Assembly: GCF_030915445.1 (NCBI RefSeq)
Contig: NZ_CP133264.1
Span: 124,001 to 188,000, forward strand
Direction of reading: 5' to 3'
From: Clostridium sp. OS1-26
Lineage (GTDB): Bacteria > Bacillota > Clostridia > Clostridiales > Clostridiaceae
Length of the DNA: 64,000 nt
Position numbers and translations under genes: made by a program. This document shows, one piece after another, positions 42,227-51,318 of this stretch; the first letter of the stretch is position 1, and every line of letters begins with the position of its first letter. The notes under the pieces are model-generated. The model was given only the letters and a program-made list of their open reading frames with translations. It did no database searches and was not told where the DNA came from.

Positions 42227-43198
42227 TTACACCACCTTTAAATCAAAATCCATTATAAGATTGCCCTTAGAAAACTTGTGTGTAGCTTCTTCTATAAGAT
42301 AATACTGATTAATACCTTTTTCTTTTATATCCACATATACTCCTGCTCCTGCTCTTAACTTTAAATCTTCAGCAACATCTGTGCTAATTACATCTTTTAA
42401 CTTCAATGTCTTATTTTCTCTGTTTTTAAGTTTTAAAGTGGCCTTGCACATCTCTTGTATTTGTGCCTTATTCATTTTTTCATCCGCCTTATAGAAGTAC
42501 TGCAGCCTTCCCCACTTAGCAATAGAGCTGCTATCCTGTTCTATATAAACGTCTCTGCCCTTAGTGTCTTTATTATCTCTAACGATTTTGACTCTATTAT
42601 ATGTTTCAGAATCAATGCTATTTTTCCAATCATAATCACCTAAGTTACTATCATCGCTAATTGCTATGCTTTGCCTCATGTTGTTTATATTCTTAAGTGT
42701 CAAAGATCCAAAATCATCATAAAGAGTATAGGTTTGTCCTGTGCTTAATAATGTCTTTTCTAGGGCACTGTACATTATATCTAAAAGTTTTTTATCATCT
42801 TCTAATAACTGTTGTATAACAAAGCCTGTATCCTCTATAGCACCTATCCTTAAATTTATATCCTTCGCTATCTGAGCTATTATTTGAGAAGCTTTTTTGT
42901 TAGTAAATACATAAGTATCATTATATAAAAGGTATCTTATCTGGTCGTAGGCTGTTACTTTTATGGTAGGTTCTTTACTCCCACTATTTTCAAATATATA
43001 GCCATAAAAGACATTATTGCTATCTACTTTGAAGCTAATAACATCACCATTACTTATATTTACATTCGAATCTTTTAAAAACTCAAACTCTAAGCTAGAT
43101 GCCTTACCACTTCTTTTAGTTTTCCATGTAACTTCTGTAATTAATTCAGATATATCAAATACATTACCATTTTTATTATCTAACAATAATTGTATCAA
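42227..43198 (-). CDS. Tail hub protein XkdQ-like (gpD-type)
   Basis: 323 aa. Late control protein D-type hub fold, with VTAYDQIRYLLYNDTYVFTN and the NRVKIVRDNKDTKGRDVYI region. Start is a TTG overlapping the LysM gene stop (TTGA), with GGTGGTGATATAG upstream. Part of the central spike and hub. Confidence 0.85.
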   Translation of the reverse strand: MIQLLLDNKNGNVFDISELITEVTWKTKRSGKASSLEFEFLKDSNVNISNGDVISFKVDSNNVFYGYIFENSGSKEPTIKVTAYDQIRYLLYNDTYVFTNKKASQIIAQIAKDINLRIGAIEDTGFVIQQLLEDDKKLLDIMYSALEKTLLSTGQTYTLYDDFGSLTLKNINNMRQSIAISDDSNLGDYDWKNSIDSETYNRVKIVRDNKDTKGRDVYIEQDSSSIAKWGRLQYFYKADEKMNKAQIQEMCKATLKLKNRENKTLKLKDVISTDVAEDLKLRAGAGVYVDIKEKGINQYYLIEEATHKFSKGNLIMDFDLKVV

Positions 43199-43869
43199 CC
43201 TATATCACCACCTGGAATTTTTAACACTTGTCCATTGGAAATAGTGTCTGGATTTTTAATATTATTTAGTTTTGCAATTTCCATATACCTATTTCCATCC
43301 CTTAAGTACTTTTTAGATATATACCAAAGAGTGTCCCCTTCAGTTACAGTGTGTGCTTTTGGCGTTTCTGTAGTAACTGCTCTGGGTGTAGTAGTGTTTT
43401 TTATAACCACCACATTTGAGTCTGTTTTAGTAGCTTGCGACTGAACTATTGTTACCTTTTTAGCCGCATAGCTCCGATATCTTTTAAGTTCTATAGAATA
43501 ATAAATGTCTCCAACTTCTCCGCCTTCTTCTCTACATTTAAAATTCTCTATAGTAAATAAATCGTTAACCTCTAAGGGACTTCCTACAAATATAAACCTT
43601 ATCTTCTGTTTTTTCTCTCTCCACTCTCTAATTTTAGAAAGATAAAAGCTCGGTTCAAATAATTGTTCCGAACTTACATATGGACCTCTATTCTTAGGAA
43701 AGAAACTTTCAAATGATATTTCTGTCAACTTAGGCAAGTTAATTATATTTATTTCACCTAGATTTATAACATCATAAGTTTTATTGTTTCCGTTCTCATT
43801 AAGCTCTATTTTTTCCGGTAGTACAGGAAGGTTAAATCCTTCTTCTCCACTATTTATACCTAGATACAT
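43195..43869 (-). CDS. LysM-domain baseplate protein (XkdP)
   Basis: About 224 aa. N-terminal part MYLGINSGEEGFNLPVLPEK is XkdP-like; a C-terminal LysM domain (HTVTEGDTLWYISKKYLRDG, then NNIKNPDTISNGQVLKIPGG) binds peptidoglycan. Start taken at 43869, two bases after the tape measure stop; an ATG at 43884 is also possible. Likely a tail peptidoglycan-contact or assembly protein. Confidence 0.88.
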   Translation of the reverse strand: MYLGINSGEEGFNLPVLPEKIELNENGNNKTYDVINLGEINIINLPKLTEISFESFFPKNRGPYVSSEQLFEPSFYLSKIREWREKKQKIRFIFVGSPLEVNDLFTIENFKCREEGGEVGDIYYSIELKRYRSYAAKKVTIVQSQATKTDSNVVVIKNTTTPRAVTTETPKAHTVTEGDTLWYISKKYLRDGNRYMEIAKLNNIKNPDTISNGQVLKIPGGDIG

Positions 43870-43870
43870 C

Positions 43871-46153
43871 TTATACACCAGCATACACTCCTTCTGCGCT
43901 ACTTTTTAATTCACCCTCCATGTAATTCTCTATATGCGCTATTATTTTATTAATGTCGGCTTCTTCTCTTATATCTCCTGTAGTAACTTGCACGGTAGGA
44001 GTTAATGTAACGAAGTTTTGTATACTCTCCATTTCGGCTAAGTCTCTAAGCATTTCTAAGTGCTCATTACTAACATCTATCTTATCATCAATATTTTTAA
44101 GATGCTTTTTAGATCCATCATCTAATCCACCACCGCCATCAGAGCCATCGCCAAAATTACCCAAATCTGAAAAGTTTCCAAAGTTACTTAAATCTTTAGG
44201 GGTACCATTGTTCCCTAAAATATTTGATACATCAAATTTTCCTCCTAAACCTTTTCCCCAATTATATCCGGTATTCCAAGCATTACCCATATCCATCATA
44301 TCCATACGAGGAACTGAAACATATCCTGAAGGAGCTTCCCCGACCCAAGAATTGATATTTGCTTTTGCACTCTCCATTGAACTTGTTATAGAGGTTGTAT
44401 GCCCTATGGTTCCTGCCTTACCAAGTCCTAATTTATCACCAAGACCTCCAAAACTATTTAATGCATCAACAAATGAATTCCAAGCCTGTAACGCTAAATT
44501 TATACCATCAATCATTGCATTGGCTAGATTAGTTGCAAAGGAATCGAAGCCTTTTGTCATAGCGATGCACATATCAATCACGTTTACTGCTAAATTTGCA
44601 AATAGCTTTTTAATAGAATAAACCGGATTATTAAAAACATTTGATAGAAACTCAACGTATGCCGCAAATATATTCCACATATAAGCAACTATGTTATATA
44701 TGCTGGCTCCAAGAAAGGCAAACACACCTGCAATAATACCTGTCGCACTTATCGAAGTACCCGCAAAGTGATTAACTGCTGCAACTGCTATATATAATAC
44801 TACAATTAGCGCAATAATCGCTAAAATGATCCATGTTATTGGACATGCTAATATTGCAGCATTTAACCCCCATTGGGCAGCTGTTGCTGAAGCAGTTGCC
44901 ATAGCTTCAAGAGTTTGTGCTGATATTTTCCCATATATAGCTAATTCTGTTGCAGCTAACGATGCACATGCTTTATATGCGCCTACTGCATATAAGGAAT
45001 TTGCCAGTGAAGATATTCCTGTCGCAATAGCACTCGCAAGCATTATTCCTTTGTATATAGCTAACGCACCTATAATTCCCCAAATAATAGGAGATATCAT
45101 GGTCCAGTTATTATTAAAAAATGTTGAAACTGCTATAATGCCGTCAATTGTCAAACCTATTACCCCTGAAAGAATTGCAATGGAATTTATTATATTATTT
45201 ATAAATATCGCTCCATTATTACTGTTTAAAAAAGCATTCACTTTCTGCATTATTCCTGAGAAAGTCGCAACTGTTTGGTTTTTAATTCTAGTCCATGCTG
45301 TTTCAAATGTATAGGGCATGGTTTCAAACTTCTTATTTATATCATCTGCCGCACTAAACAGTGAATTTTTAATGATATTTGCAGTTATTTCACCTTTAGA
45401 GGACATTTTGCGAAGTTCCCCCATAGATTTACCTGAGTATTTTGCAATAGCTTGTGCTAGCATTGGTGCATTTTCCATTACACTTCTAAACTCATCGCCC
45501 TGTAATCGACCAGATGCCATAGCTTGCGTAAGCTGGTACATTCCATTTGTTGCCTCTGAAACACTAGCGCCAGATATCTTGAATGATTTATTCATAAGTT
45601 CAGCAAAAGCTATTGTCTCGCTGTTACTTTTGAAAGCGTCCTTTGCAAGTAATCCAAGTTTTGCAACGGTTGAAACTGTTTCTCCGTATGCTCCACGTGA
45701 ACGCTGTGACGCTTGATAAATCTTTTGCTGAAGCTGCTCTTGAGTTTGAAGTCCATCATTTATTAGTGCAAGTCTTGAATTTTGATTAGTATAATTATCT
45801 GTTGCATTTATTCCGGTTTTAAGTGCTTGGAACCCTAAGTAAGCACTAACTAAACCTTTAACCTTATTAAGTAACCCATCAGATGCACTAGCACCTCTAT
45901 TAAAAGAATTGTTTAATCTTTCTTGACTATTTGTAGCTCTATTTTGCTCATTAGCTAATTCTTCTAATGCTGCCCCAGCTCTTTGTGCTGCTGCTCTTGC
46001 TGCATTTAAGCTATTAGTTACTTTTATATCCCTATTTGCTGAATTGCTTAAATTGTCCATAGCGCCTATAGCTAAATTTAGGGCCTGTGTAACCTGTTGA
46101 AGTGGCCTAGTCATCATATCAAACATTTTCAAGCTTGCTGTTACTGTCGGCAT
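43871..46153 (-). CDS. Tape measure protein
   Basis: 760 aa. N-terminal coiled coil with SNRDIK and Ala-rich segments (1-80), the tape-measure domain (SRLALINDGLQTQEQLQQKI to GEITANIIKNSLFSA, about 125-270), several hydrophobic helices (about 310-480) and a Gly/Asp-rich C-terminus. It sets tail length. Start is preceded by GAAAGGAGGTAAACT. For a myovirus it is short, so the tail should be short. Confidence 0.93.
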   Translation of the reverse strand: MPTVTASLKMFDMMTRPLQQVTQALNLAIGAMDNLSNSANRDIKVTNSLNAARAAAQRAGAALEELANEQNRATNSQERLNNSFNRGASASDGLLNKVKGLVSAYLGFQALKTGINATDNYTNQNSRLALINDGLQTQEQLQQKIYQASQRSRGAYGETVSTVAKLGLLAKDAFKSNSETIAFAELMNKSFKISGASVSEATNGMYQLTQAMASGRLQGDEFRSVMENAPMLAQAIAKYSGKSMGELRKMSSKGEITANIIKNSLFSAADDINKKFETMPYTFETAWTRIKNQTVATFSGIMQKVNAFLNSNNGAIFINNIINSIAILSGVIGLTIDGIIAVSTFFNNNWTMISPIIWGIIGALAIYKGIMLASAIATGISSLANSLYAVGAYKACASLAATELAIYGKISAQTLEAMATASATAAQWGLNAAILACPITWIILAIIALIVVLYIAVAAVNHFAGTSISATGIIAGVFAFLGASIYNIVAYMWNIFAAYVEFLSNVFNNPVYSIKKLFANLAVNVIDMCIAMTKGFDSFATNLANAMIDGINLALQAWNSFVDALNSFGGLGDKLGLGKAGTIGHTTSITSSMESAKANINSWVGEAPSGYVSVPRMDMMDMGNAWNTGYNWGKGLGGKFDVSNILGNNGTPKDLSNFGNFSDLGNFGDGSDGGGGLDDGSKKHLKNIDDKIDVSNEHLEMLRDLAEMESIQNFVTLTPTVQVTTGDIREEADINKIIAHIENYMEGELKSSAEGVYAGV

Positions 46154-46180
46154 AGTTTACCTCCTTTCGTGCATAATAAA

Positions 46181-46208
46181 AAACACCTACATTATGTAAG
46201 TGCTTTTA
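46181..46208 (-). terminator. Hairpin after the 300-aa membrane gene (AAGCAC family)
   Basis: On the minus strand AAGCACTTACA and TGTAGGTGTT pair with two G-U pairs, then T-rich. Nearly the same sequence (GTGCATAATAAAA flank and hairpin) occurs at 52990-53032. Confidence 0.6.
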
Positions 46209-46215
46209 ACTTTAT

Positions 46216-47118
46216 CTATTTTATATATTCCTCTCCACCTAATATAAATGACTTAACACTATTTCCATCAGGTGATAGTGTTATTCGAAATTCACTTCTT
46301 ACCTCTGCTCCAAATGAATTCTGCGAGTCAACATATGATTGTACTATTATTTTTTCTTTATTTTTCGCGAACTTCCATTCCAATATATTAGGGAATTTTG
46401 CAGTAGATGGTGATTTTAAAACTGATTTAACAGCATTTTGGCATTTAACTTGTAAATCACTTACTTCTTTATTAGAAAGAGTAAAGTCTGTAATTTTAGA
46501 AATTACTTTCCCATTTTCATATAAAGAATTATCAGCCCATCTTACCATATTAACTTTACTATCTTTTGTAATATATAGTATTATATTATCTATATTTTCT
46601 GCTTTTAACCTATATCCTTTTTCACCTTCAATATTAATTCCATCTAAACTACTATCATGTTCGATTTTTTGTATTTTATTTATCCCACATTCTTTTAATA
46701 TGGTAATCACTTCATTTTCTTGCTCTTTGGTTATACTTGCTGTTTTCATAATAGTGCCGCCTTGCATTGCTCCTAATTTATCCTCATTTTTAGCCGTATA
46801 TGCTACTGCAAGCCCTAGAATACATATAATAAAAACTGGTATTAACCACCCTATTTTTTTCTGTGATTTAAAATTTGGCAATGCATGACTATTCTCTTCT
46901 TTATTTTCTTTTTCCGCGACTTCTGAACTGCTATGAAATTTATATTTTTTAAAAAAGAACATTTCTAACTTTATAATCAGTGCATATAGAATAACAACAA
47001 TCACATAGTCTAATATTTTATAAGTAGAAATATGTTTAATTACATTGTATATACCATATAATAGATATCCTCCTGTTAAAATACTAAGAATTAAAAATAT
47101 ATTTGCTTTTTTTCTCAT
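46216..47118 (-). CDS. Membrane protein of unknown function inserted in the tail module
   Basis: 300 aa. Three hydrophobic segments (about 5-28, 34-52, 90-108), then a soluble C-terminal domain containing VKSVLKSPSTAKFPNILEWK and SFGAEVRSEFRITL, a pattern I know from unnamed phage and plasmid membrane proteins. Start at 47118 follows GGGGGGAGTGTA. It sits between tail chaperone and tape measure genes and has no structural role expected; superinfection exclusion is a reasonable guess. Confidence 0.7.
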   Translation of the reverse strand: MRKKANIFLILSILTGGYLLYGIYNVIKHISTYKILDYVIVVILYALIIKLEMFFFKKYKFHSSSEVAEKENKEENSHALPNFKSQKKIGWLIPVFIICILGLAVAYTAKNEDKLGAMQGGTIMKTASITKEQENEVITILKECGINKIQKIEHDSSLDGINIEGEKGYRLKAENIDNIILYITKDSKVNMVRWADNSLYENGKVISKITDFTLSNKEVSDLQVKCQNAVKSVLKSPSTAKFPNILEWKFAKNKEKIIVQSYVDSQNSFGAEVRSEFRITLSPDGNSVKSFILGGEEYIK

Positions 47119-47175
47119 TACACTCCCCCCCATTCACTAACTTGATATTAGCAAATAACGGAATATTATTCAATA

Positions 47176-47789
47176 TTATCTTTTCTTGCCTTTCTTAGCT
47201 TTATCTATATTCTTTTTTTCACTTTTTACATGTAAATCTATAGAAGCATATATAAAAGCTTTTTCTCTTCTATCTATTGGATCTAACGGAGATTTACCAG
47301 CTAACACTGCTGGTCTAATCTTTAATCTATGGAGGGCATAGTGGGCATAATTAGCCTCACCGTCGCCCCCCTCAATTAGTTTTTTGCTTCTTCTACTAGC
47401 TCCTGTAATCCTTTATCGTATCCATTTACTTCACTTACAATGCTGGACCACTCACTATACTCTCCATCAAGCATTTTAGACTTCATAGCTTTTAATAATT
47501 CCTCGGCTCCGATAACACCCCATGCACCTTGTAGCTCTGCATTTTTTAAATCCGGATAAGTTGTAGTCTCTATGATTAAATTTGCTAAATACTTATCCTG
47601 ATCTGTTTCAGATATTTTTTGCCCTTTAAGAATAGTAACCTTTCTACATTTCTTTCTAAGATCATCTCCTGTAGTTGCTCCTATAGGTTTAAATTTCATC
47701 TTTTTAACCTTACCACCTATGGTTATTTCCCTTTCTATCTCTGCAGCTTCCTCAAAATTATCCATTAAAAAATCCTCAAAATTATTCAT
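47176..47789 (-). CDS. Long tail assembly chaperone made by programmed -1 frameshift (gpGT-like)
   Basis: The second frame continues from the slippery AAAAAAC at 47379-47385, without its own start, to a stop at 47176, adding 68 residues that begin LIEGGDGEANYAHYALHR and end KKAKKGKKR-like basic. The fused product is about 204 aa. Frame position (A AAA AAC immediately before the zero-frame TAA) is the classical arrangement. A GC-rich region GAGGGGGGCGACGG with downstream GCCC and CCCTC can form a stimulating structure. Confidence 0.82.
47376..47789 (-). CDS. Short tail assembly chaperone XkdN-like (gpG-like)
   Basis: 137 aa: MNNFEDFLMDNFEEAAEIER, KVKKMKFKPIGATTGDDLRK. Homologous to XkdN-type phage proteins that coat the tape measure during tail assembly. 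The last codons are the shift site; most ribosomes stop here. Confidence 0.88.
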   Translation of the reverse strand: MNNFEDFLMDNFEEAAEIEREITIGGKVKKMKFKPIGATTGDDLRKKCRKVTILKGQKISETDQDKYLANLIIETTTYPDLKNAELQGAWGVIGAEELLKAMKSKMLDGEYSEWSSIVSEVNGYDKGLQELVEEAKN

Positions 47790-47805
47790 GCCTTAACTCC
47801 TCCTC

Positions 47806-48270
47806 TTAACCCAATACTGGTTTTTTAAATTTATTTAATATATCTACATCATCAAACGTAAAGCCTATATCTTCTTCTAAAGCCTCACTCTCAATATCAA
47901 ACATGGCCATAGGGCATTCATCTAAGTTTACATCTTTTAACACAATAGTTTGTGGTCCTACTGAACTTGTTGGATCTTCATTTGTAACACTTATATCGAA
48001 GTACGTATCAATACCATCCTTCATGTACTTTAACATAATTTCTCTAAATAAAGATGTAACATAGTAGATAGTTAGTTTACCTTCGCCACTCCATCCTGCA
48101 GCTTTATTCTGATCTCCTCTTTTACCTAATGTTCTTATCTGCTTCTTTTTCTTTTTTACAGTTGATTCAAGTTTTTTAGCATAAAAAAGTTCTTCATTTC
48201 TTCCATCTATAGTTATATATGCTCTAGCTTCTTGTCCGCTTATTACATCTCCAGCTTTAAGAAATCCCAT
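47806..48270 (-). CDS. Tail tube protein XkdM
   Basis: 154 aa. SGQEARAYITIDGRNEELFY, GWSGEGKLTIYYVTSLFREI and IGFTFDDVDILNKFKKP are typical of PBSX-type inner tube proteins. It directly follows the sheath gene. Confidence 0.92.
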   Translation of the reverse strand: MGFLKAGDVISGQEARAYITIDGRNEELFYAKKLESTVKKKKKQIRTLGKRGDQNKAAGWSGEGKLTIYYVTSLFREIMLKYMKDGIDTYFDISVTNEDPTSSVGPQTIVLKDVNLDECPMAMFDIESEALEEDIGFTFDDVDILNKFKKPVLG

Positions 48271-48271
48271 T

Positions 48272-49582
48272 CTATCTCACCTCCACGGTCATGTACAATT
48301 TTTCCATAGCATCTATAGGTTGTACTTCTATTGTTGCTACCACTGAATCCTTATCTTGTCCTTTTTCAACAGAAACATCTTCTGGAACAACATTTTCAAG
48401 CGCTCCAATTCCCTGTAATTTTTCTAAGAACTTAATAACATCTTTTTTAAATAGATTTCTACCATCTACTCCGTTATCACCTTTGCCAATGTAATTAGTT
48501 TCCCATAGCAGCCTAGTTCCATTGTTTACTTCAAATAAAGTCCTCACTACTCTATTTTTCCTATAGTCTTTTCCCTTATCAGTCACAAAAGATTTAAATG
48601 TGTTAATATCCTGTTCTATAACTACTCGATTATTACTAACAGAAAACAACATTTCTCCATTTAAAAGAGCTTCTTCTATTTCTCTATTTGTATATTTTTT
48701 ATCTACATCAATCGCACCTGGGTATTCTAGATAGGTGTTAGATTGATTTACATTTGCTCCTGCTGTAGCTCCTGTTACAAATGCAACTGCTTTATCTGAG
48801 GTTATTATTGTTCCATCACCTAAGATAACTCCATTTTTAACGCTAATAACATTTTCGCTATCAGCTTCCGAATAACTTTCTAACACTAACTGAACTTGTC
48901 TACCGTCTTCTTTTAATCTTTTTATAAATGTGGTTGCAACTGCTTTTATACTAGGGTCTTTTACTGGTATTCCTATAGTATGGAATTCATAAGGTTCTAT
49001 AGCTGCTAAATAGTCGGTATAGTTTTGATTAGTAACAGTGCTATCTGTCCCACCACTTAATGTTACGCCAGCAGTAGCTTTTAAATCTCCAGTACCCTTA
49101 AATTCAACATAATTATTAGGTTTTAACCCACTAATAGCTTTAACTAATTGTTTATCTACCTTATTCCCTTCAAACATTGTTACAACTTCAAAGCTGCCTG
49201 GGATATCTATACTATTTTGAATTGTTACAGTAATGTTATTTCCTTTAGTTCCTGTATATTTAGCACTAACAGTTAAAGTATCTAATGTTGCAGTAGCCTT
49301 AGTTCCTTCATTAAGCCTATATAAAAGCAGTGTCTTAGCTTTCTTAAATACTTCCCTAATTAATAAAGCACTTTCATCAGCTATATTAATACCTAATACT
49401 TTAGATAGATCATCGTCAGCATATATAGTAAGAATCTGCTTTTCAGGCCCCCAAGGTAATATTAAAGGCATTGTGGCAATACCTCGCTCACCAATGGGTG
49501 TTTGAGTACTCTTTTTCGATCTAAAATTTATATATGCACCAGGTCTAATCTTATTTTGCTTTTCCCAAGTTCCGCCAGCCAT
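48272..49582 (-). CDS. Tail sheath protein XkdK
   Basis: 436 aa. Starts MAGGTWEKQNKIRPGAYINF, a typical sheath N-terminus; middle AYNLNEGTKATATL-like beta insert; C-terminal domain ENVVPEDVSVEKGQDKDSVV. Contracts to drive the tube through the envelope. ATG overlaps the preceding stop (TAATG). Confidence 0.94.
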   Translation of the reverse strand: MAGGTWEKQNKIRPGAYINFRSKKSTQTPIGERGIATMPLILPWGPEKQILTIYADDDLSKVLGINIADESALLIREVFKKAKTLLLYRLNEGTKATATLDTLTVSAKYTGTKGNNITVTIQNSIDIPGSFEVVTMFEGNKVDKQLVKAISGLKPNNYVEFKGTGDLKATAGVTLSGGTDSTVTNQNYTDYLAAIEPYEFHTIGIPVKDPSIKAVATTFIKRLKEDGRQVQLVLESYSEADSENVISVKNGVILGDGTIITSDKAVAFVTGATAGANVNQSNTYLEYPGAIDVDKKYTNREIEEALLNGEMLFSVSNNRVVIEQDINTFKSFVTDKGKDYRKNRVVRTLFEVNNGTRLLWETNYIGKGDNGVDGRNLFKKDVIKFLEKLQGIGALENVVPEDVSVEKGQDKDSVVATIEVQPIDAMEKLYMTVEVR

Positions 49583-49749
49583 TAGCTCTCCACCTCTTTC
49601 TCATTAAACTCTTCTAATAACTCCTTCACTTCTTCTAAGCTGTACTCCTTATCTTCTAAGATAGCTTTTAATATGTCTTTCTCTATAACTGTGAATTTGT
49701 TAGAAGATATTATCTGTTCCTTGCTAAACTTAACTTCTTCATTCTCCAT
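49582..49749 (-). CDS. Small acidic phage protein, 55 aa
   Basis: MENEEVKFSKEQIISSNKFT and a helical end DKEYSLEEVKELLEEF. Upstream of the sheath gene and coupled to it. GAGGTTGGTTTAAAGA provides a ribosome site. Homologues of this size lie at the same place in many contractile-tail phages; role unknown. Confidence 0.75.
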   Translation of the reverse strand: MENEEVKFSKEQIISSNKFTVIEKDILKAILEDKEYSLEEVKELLEEFNEKEVES

Positions 49750-50181
49750 TCTTTAAACCAACCTCCTGTGCTAATTTATTCATTTTAGGAGCTTCTTCAA
49801 TTTGTTTCAAAACATGGTAATCAAATTGCAGCATAAAGTGTAAAACTCCATCTATAACCTCATGTTTCATCTTATTAGCCCTATATAAGCTATTACCTAC
49901 AGTTACATACTCAAGCACCTCATATAGCTTATCAGCCATATTATTATAATCACTATTTTTATCTTCTTTATCTGAAAAATAATGAACATCAAAAGATATA
50001 TTTTTCTTATACCTAATATTAAGTTCCTTATCTTGTAATGAACTTAATATCTTAACAAAAAGCAAGGTTCCTCAAAACCCTGCTCTATTTCTTCACCATA
50101 TATAGTTATGTTAGGAAACTCTTTATCTAGCGATTGATTAATACCTATTTTTAAATCATCTATATTAGCTATTACTATCAC
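49739..50181 (-). pseudogene. Tail completion/terminator-type protein (XkdJ/DUF6838-like), one-base frameshift
   Basis: The 3' part (to codon 108 of the second frame) reads VKILSSLQDKELNIRYKKNI and YHVLKQIEEAPKMNKLAQEV. The 5' part, from a GTG at 50181 overlapping the previous stop (GTGA), reads IANIDDLKIGINQSLDKEFP and GEEIEQGFEEPCF. Adding one T to the T5 run (50057-50061, A5 on plus) joins them into 147 aa with no other stop. Likely a sequencing error. Confidence 0.8.
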
Positions 50182-50591
50182 CTACCATTAAGTATCTGAT
50201 TTAGCAATTCTACTTGCTTGCTTTCCATAAATCTAGGCAACTCTCTTTCTATTTCTGCCATAGATATGGTTGCCATGAATCTACCTTCAACCCACCCTTT
50301 ATGATTTTTAGTTCTGTGGCCATACTCTAAATAACTCGCATACTCAACATTATTAAATATCTCTATTATATAAGCATTGCCTTGCTTTACTACACTTCCT
50401 ACTTGCCAGTTTCTTCTTAAGTGTCCACTATCAACAGGAGTTCTCTTTTTAATTTTTCTTTCAGCCCTAAAAGCCATTTCTAAAAGGAATTCTTTAATCC
50501 ATCTTTCGATTACTCTAGTGTCTAAAGCCGTTTGAAAACTCTCTGCAAGCTTTTTAAATTCAGAGTAATCAAAGTTCCCTAACCTAGCCAT
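50178..50591 (-). CDS. HK97 gp10-like head-tail protein (XkdI)
   Basis: 137 aa with RAERKIKKRTPVDSGHLRRN and NNVEYASYLEYGHRTK, the clear gp10 family signature. It closes the head-tail joint. Confidence 0.92.
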   Translation of the reverse strand: MARLGNFDYSEFKKLAESFQTALDTRVIERWIKEFLLEMAFRAERKIKKRTPVDSGHLRRNWQVGSVVKQGNAYIIEIFNNVEYASYLEYGHRTKNHKGWVEGRFMATISMAEIERELPRFMESKQVELLNQILNGR

Positions 50592-50962
50592 TATGCTTTA
50601 CCATCTTTATTTAAAAGAATTATTTCTTGATGACTTGAATATTTAAAGGGTTCACCAGCTATATATTTTACTTTTAATTCTCTAGTAGTAACTTCTATTT
50701 CATCACCTTGGTGTATTTCTAGTTCAGGAGCAATAAATAGTTTTAATTCATAAGCTACTTGGTTAACTATATCAGTTTGATTATTCTTGCTTAAACTTTG
50801 CTTAGATACTCTACATTGAACATCTTTATATTTAAGTGCTAATTTACTCTTAGTTTCCTTAGTTATAGAGTCTTTAGCCTTATCATATCTACTTATATTA
50901 CAAGTACAATCATATAAACTCTCTATAGCTTTCCTTGCTTGTTTAAATGCTTTGTTCAACAT
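50591..50962 (-). CDS. Head-tail joining protein (XkdH-like)
   Basis: 123 aa. CNISRYDKAKDSITKETKSK and GDEIEVTTRELKVKYIAGEP are typical of small beta-barrel stoppers. The ATG at 50962 overlaps the previous stop (TAATG). Minor structural role inferred from gene order. Confidence 0.8.
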   Translation of the reverse strand: MLNKAFKQARKAIESLYDCTCNISRYDKAKDSITKETKSKLALKYKDVQCRVSKQSLSKNNQTDIVNQVAYELKLFIAPELEIHQGDEIEVTTRELKVKYIAGEPFKYSSHQEIILLNKDGKA

Positions 50963-51306
50963 TACCACACCAACTTTCTACACTTATTAAGTTTGGCTTT
51001 GTAATCTTTTAACAAGCTATCTTTAAATTCAGCAGCATTGCTCCTATAACTTACAGAGGTATCACCTTCGCTTATGGACGAAATAGAACCTAGAGGGCTT
51101 TCTTCTTCCCCTAAGTTCTCATTTCTATATAAATCTATAGCCATCTTTATTACTGTGTTATTTAAAGCTTCTGGTACTTCGTCAATGTGGCAATAATCTT
51201 TTATTGTCTGCTCTGCATCATCTAATGCAAACTGCAATGAAAAATCCTTAGAATCATCTTCTAAAGGTATACCTAAAAGCTTTTTTAATTTTTCCAGTTG
51301 AGTCAT
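50962..51306 (-). CDS. Head-tail connector protein (YqbG/gp6-like)
   Basis: 114 aa, helical: FALDDAEQTIKDYCHIDEVP and VIKMAIDLYRNENLGEEESP, the signature of gp6/YqbG adaptors binding under the portal. ATG at 51306 after AGAAGGTGAGC. Confidence 0.88.
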   Translation of the reverse strand: MTQLEKLKKLLGIPLEDDSKDFSLQFALDDAEQTIKDYCHIDEVPEALNNTVIKMAIDLYRNENLGEEESPLGSISSISEGDTSVSYRSNAAEFKDSLLKDYKAKLNKCRKLVW

Positions 51307-51318
51307 AAGCTCACCTTC

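Noticed and set aside
43953..44621. 222-codon plus-strand frame opposite the tape measure gene
   Set aside because: Antisense shadow of a real long gene; Ser/Pro-rich, no ribosome site or motif.
46097..46888. 263-codon plus-strand frame opposite the 300-aa membrane gene
   Set aside because: Antisense shadow; the minus-strand gene has a strong ribosome site and membrane topology.
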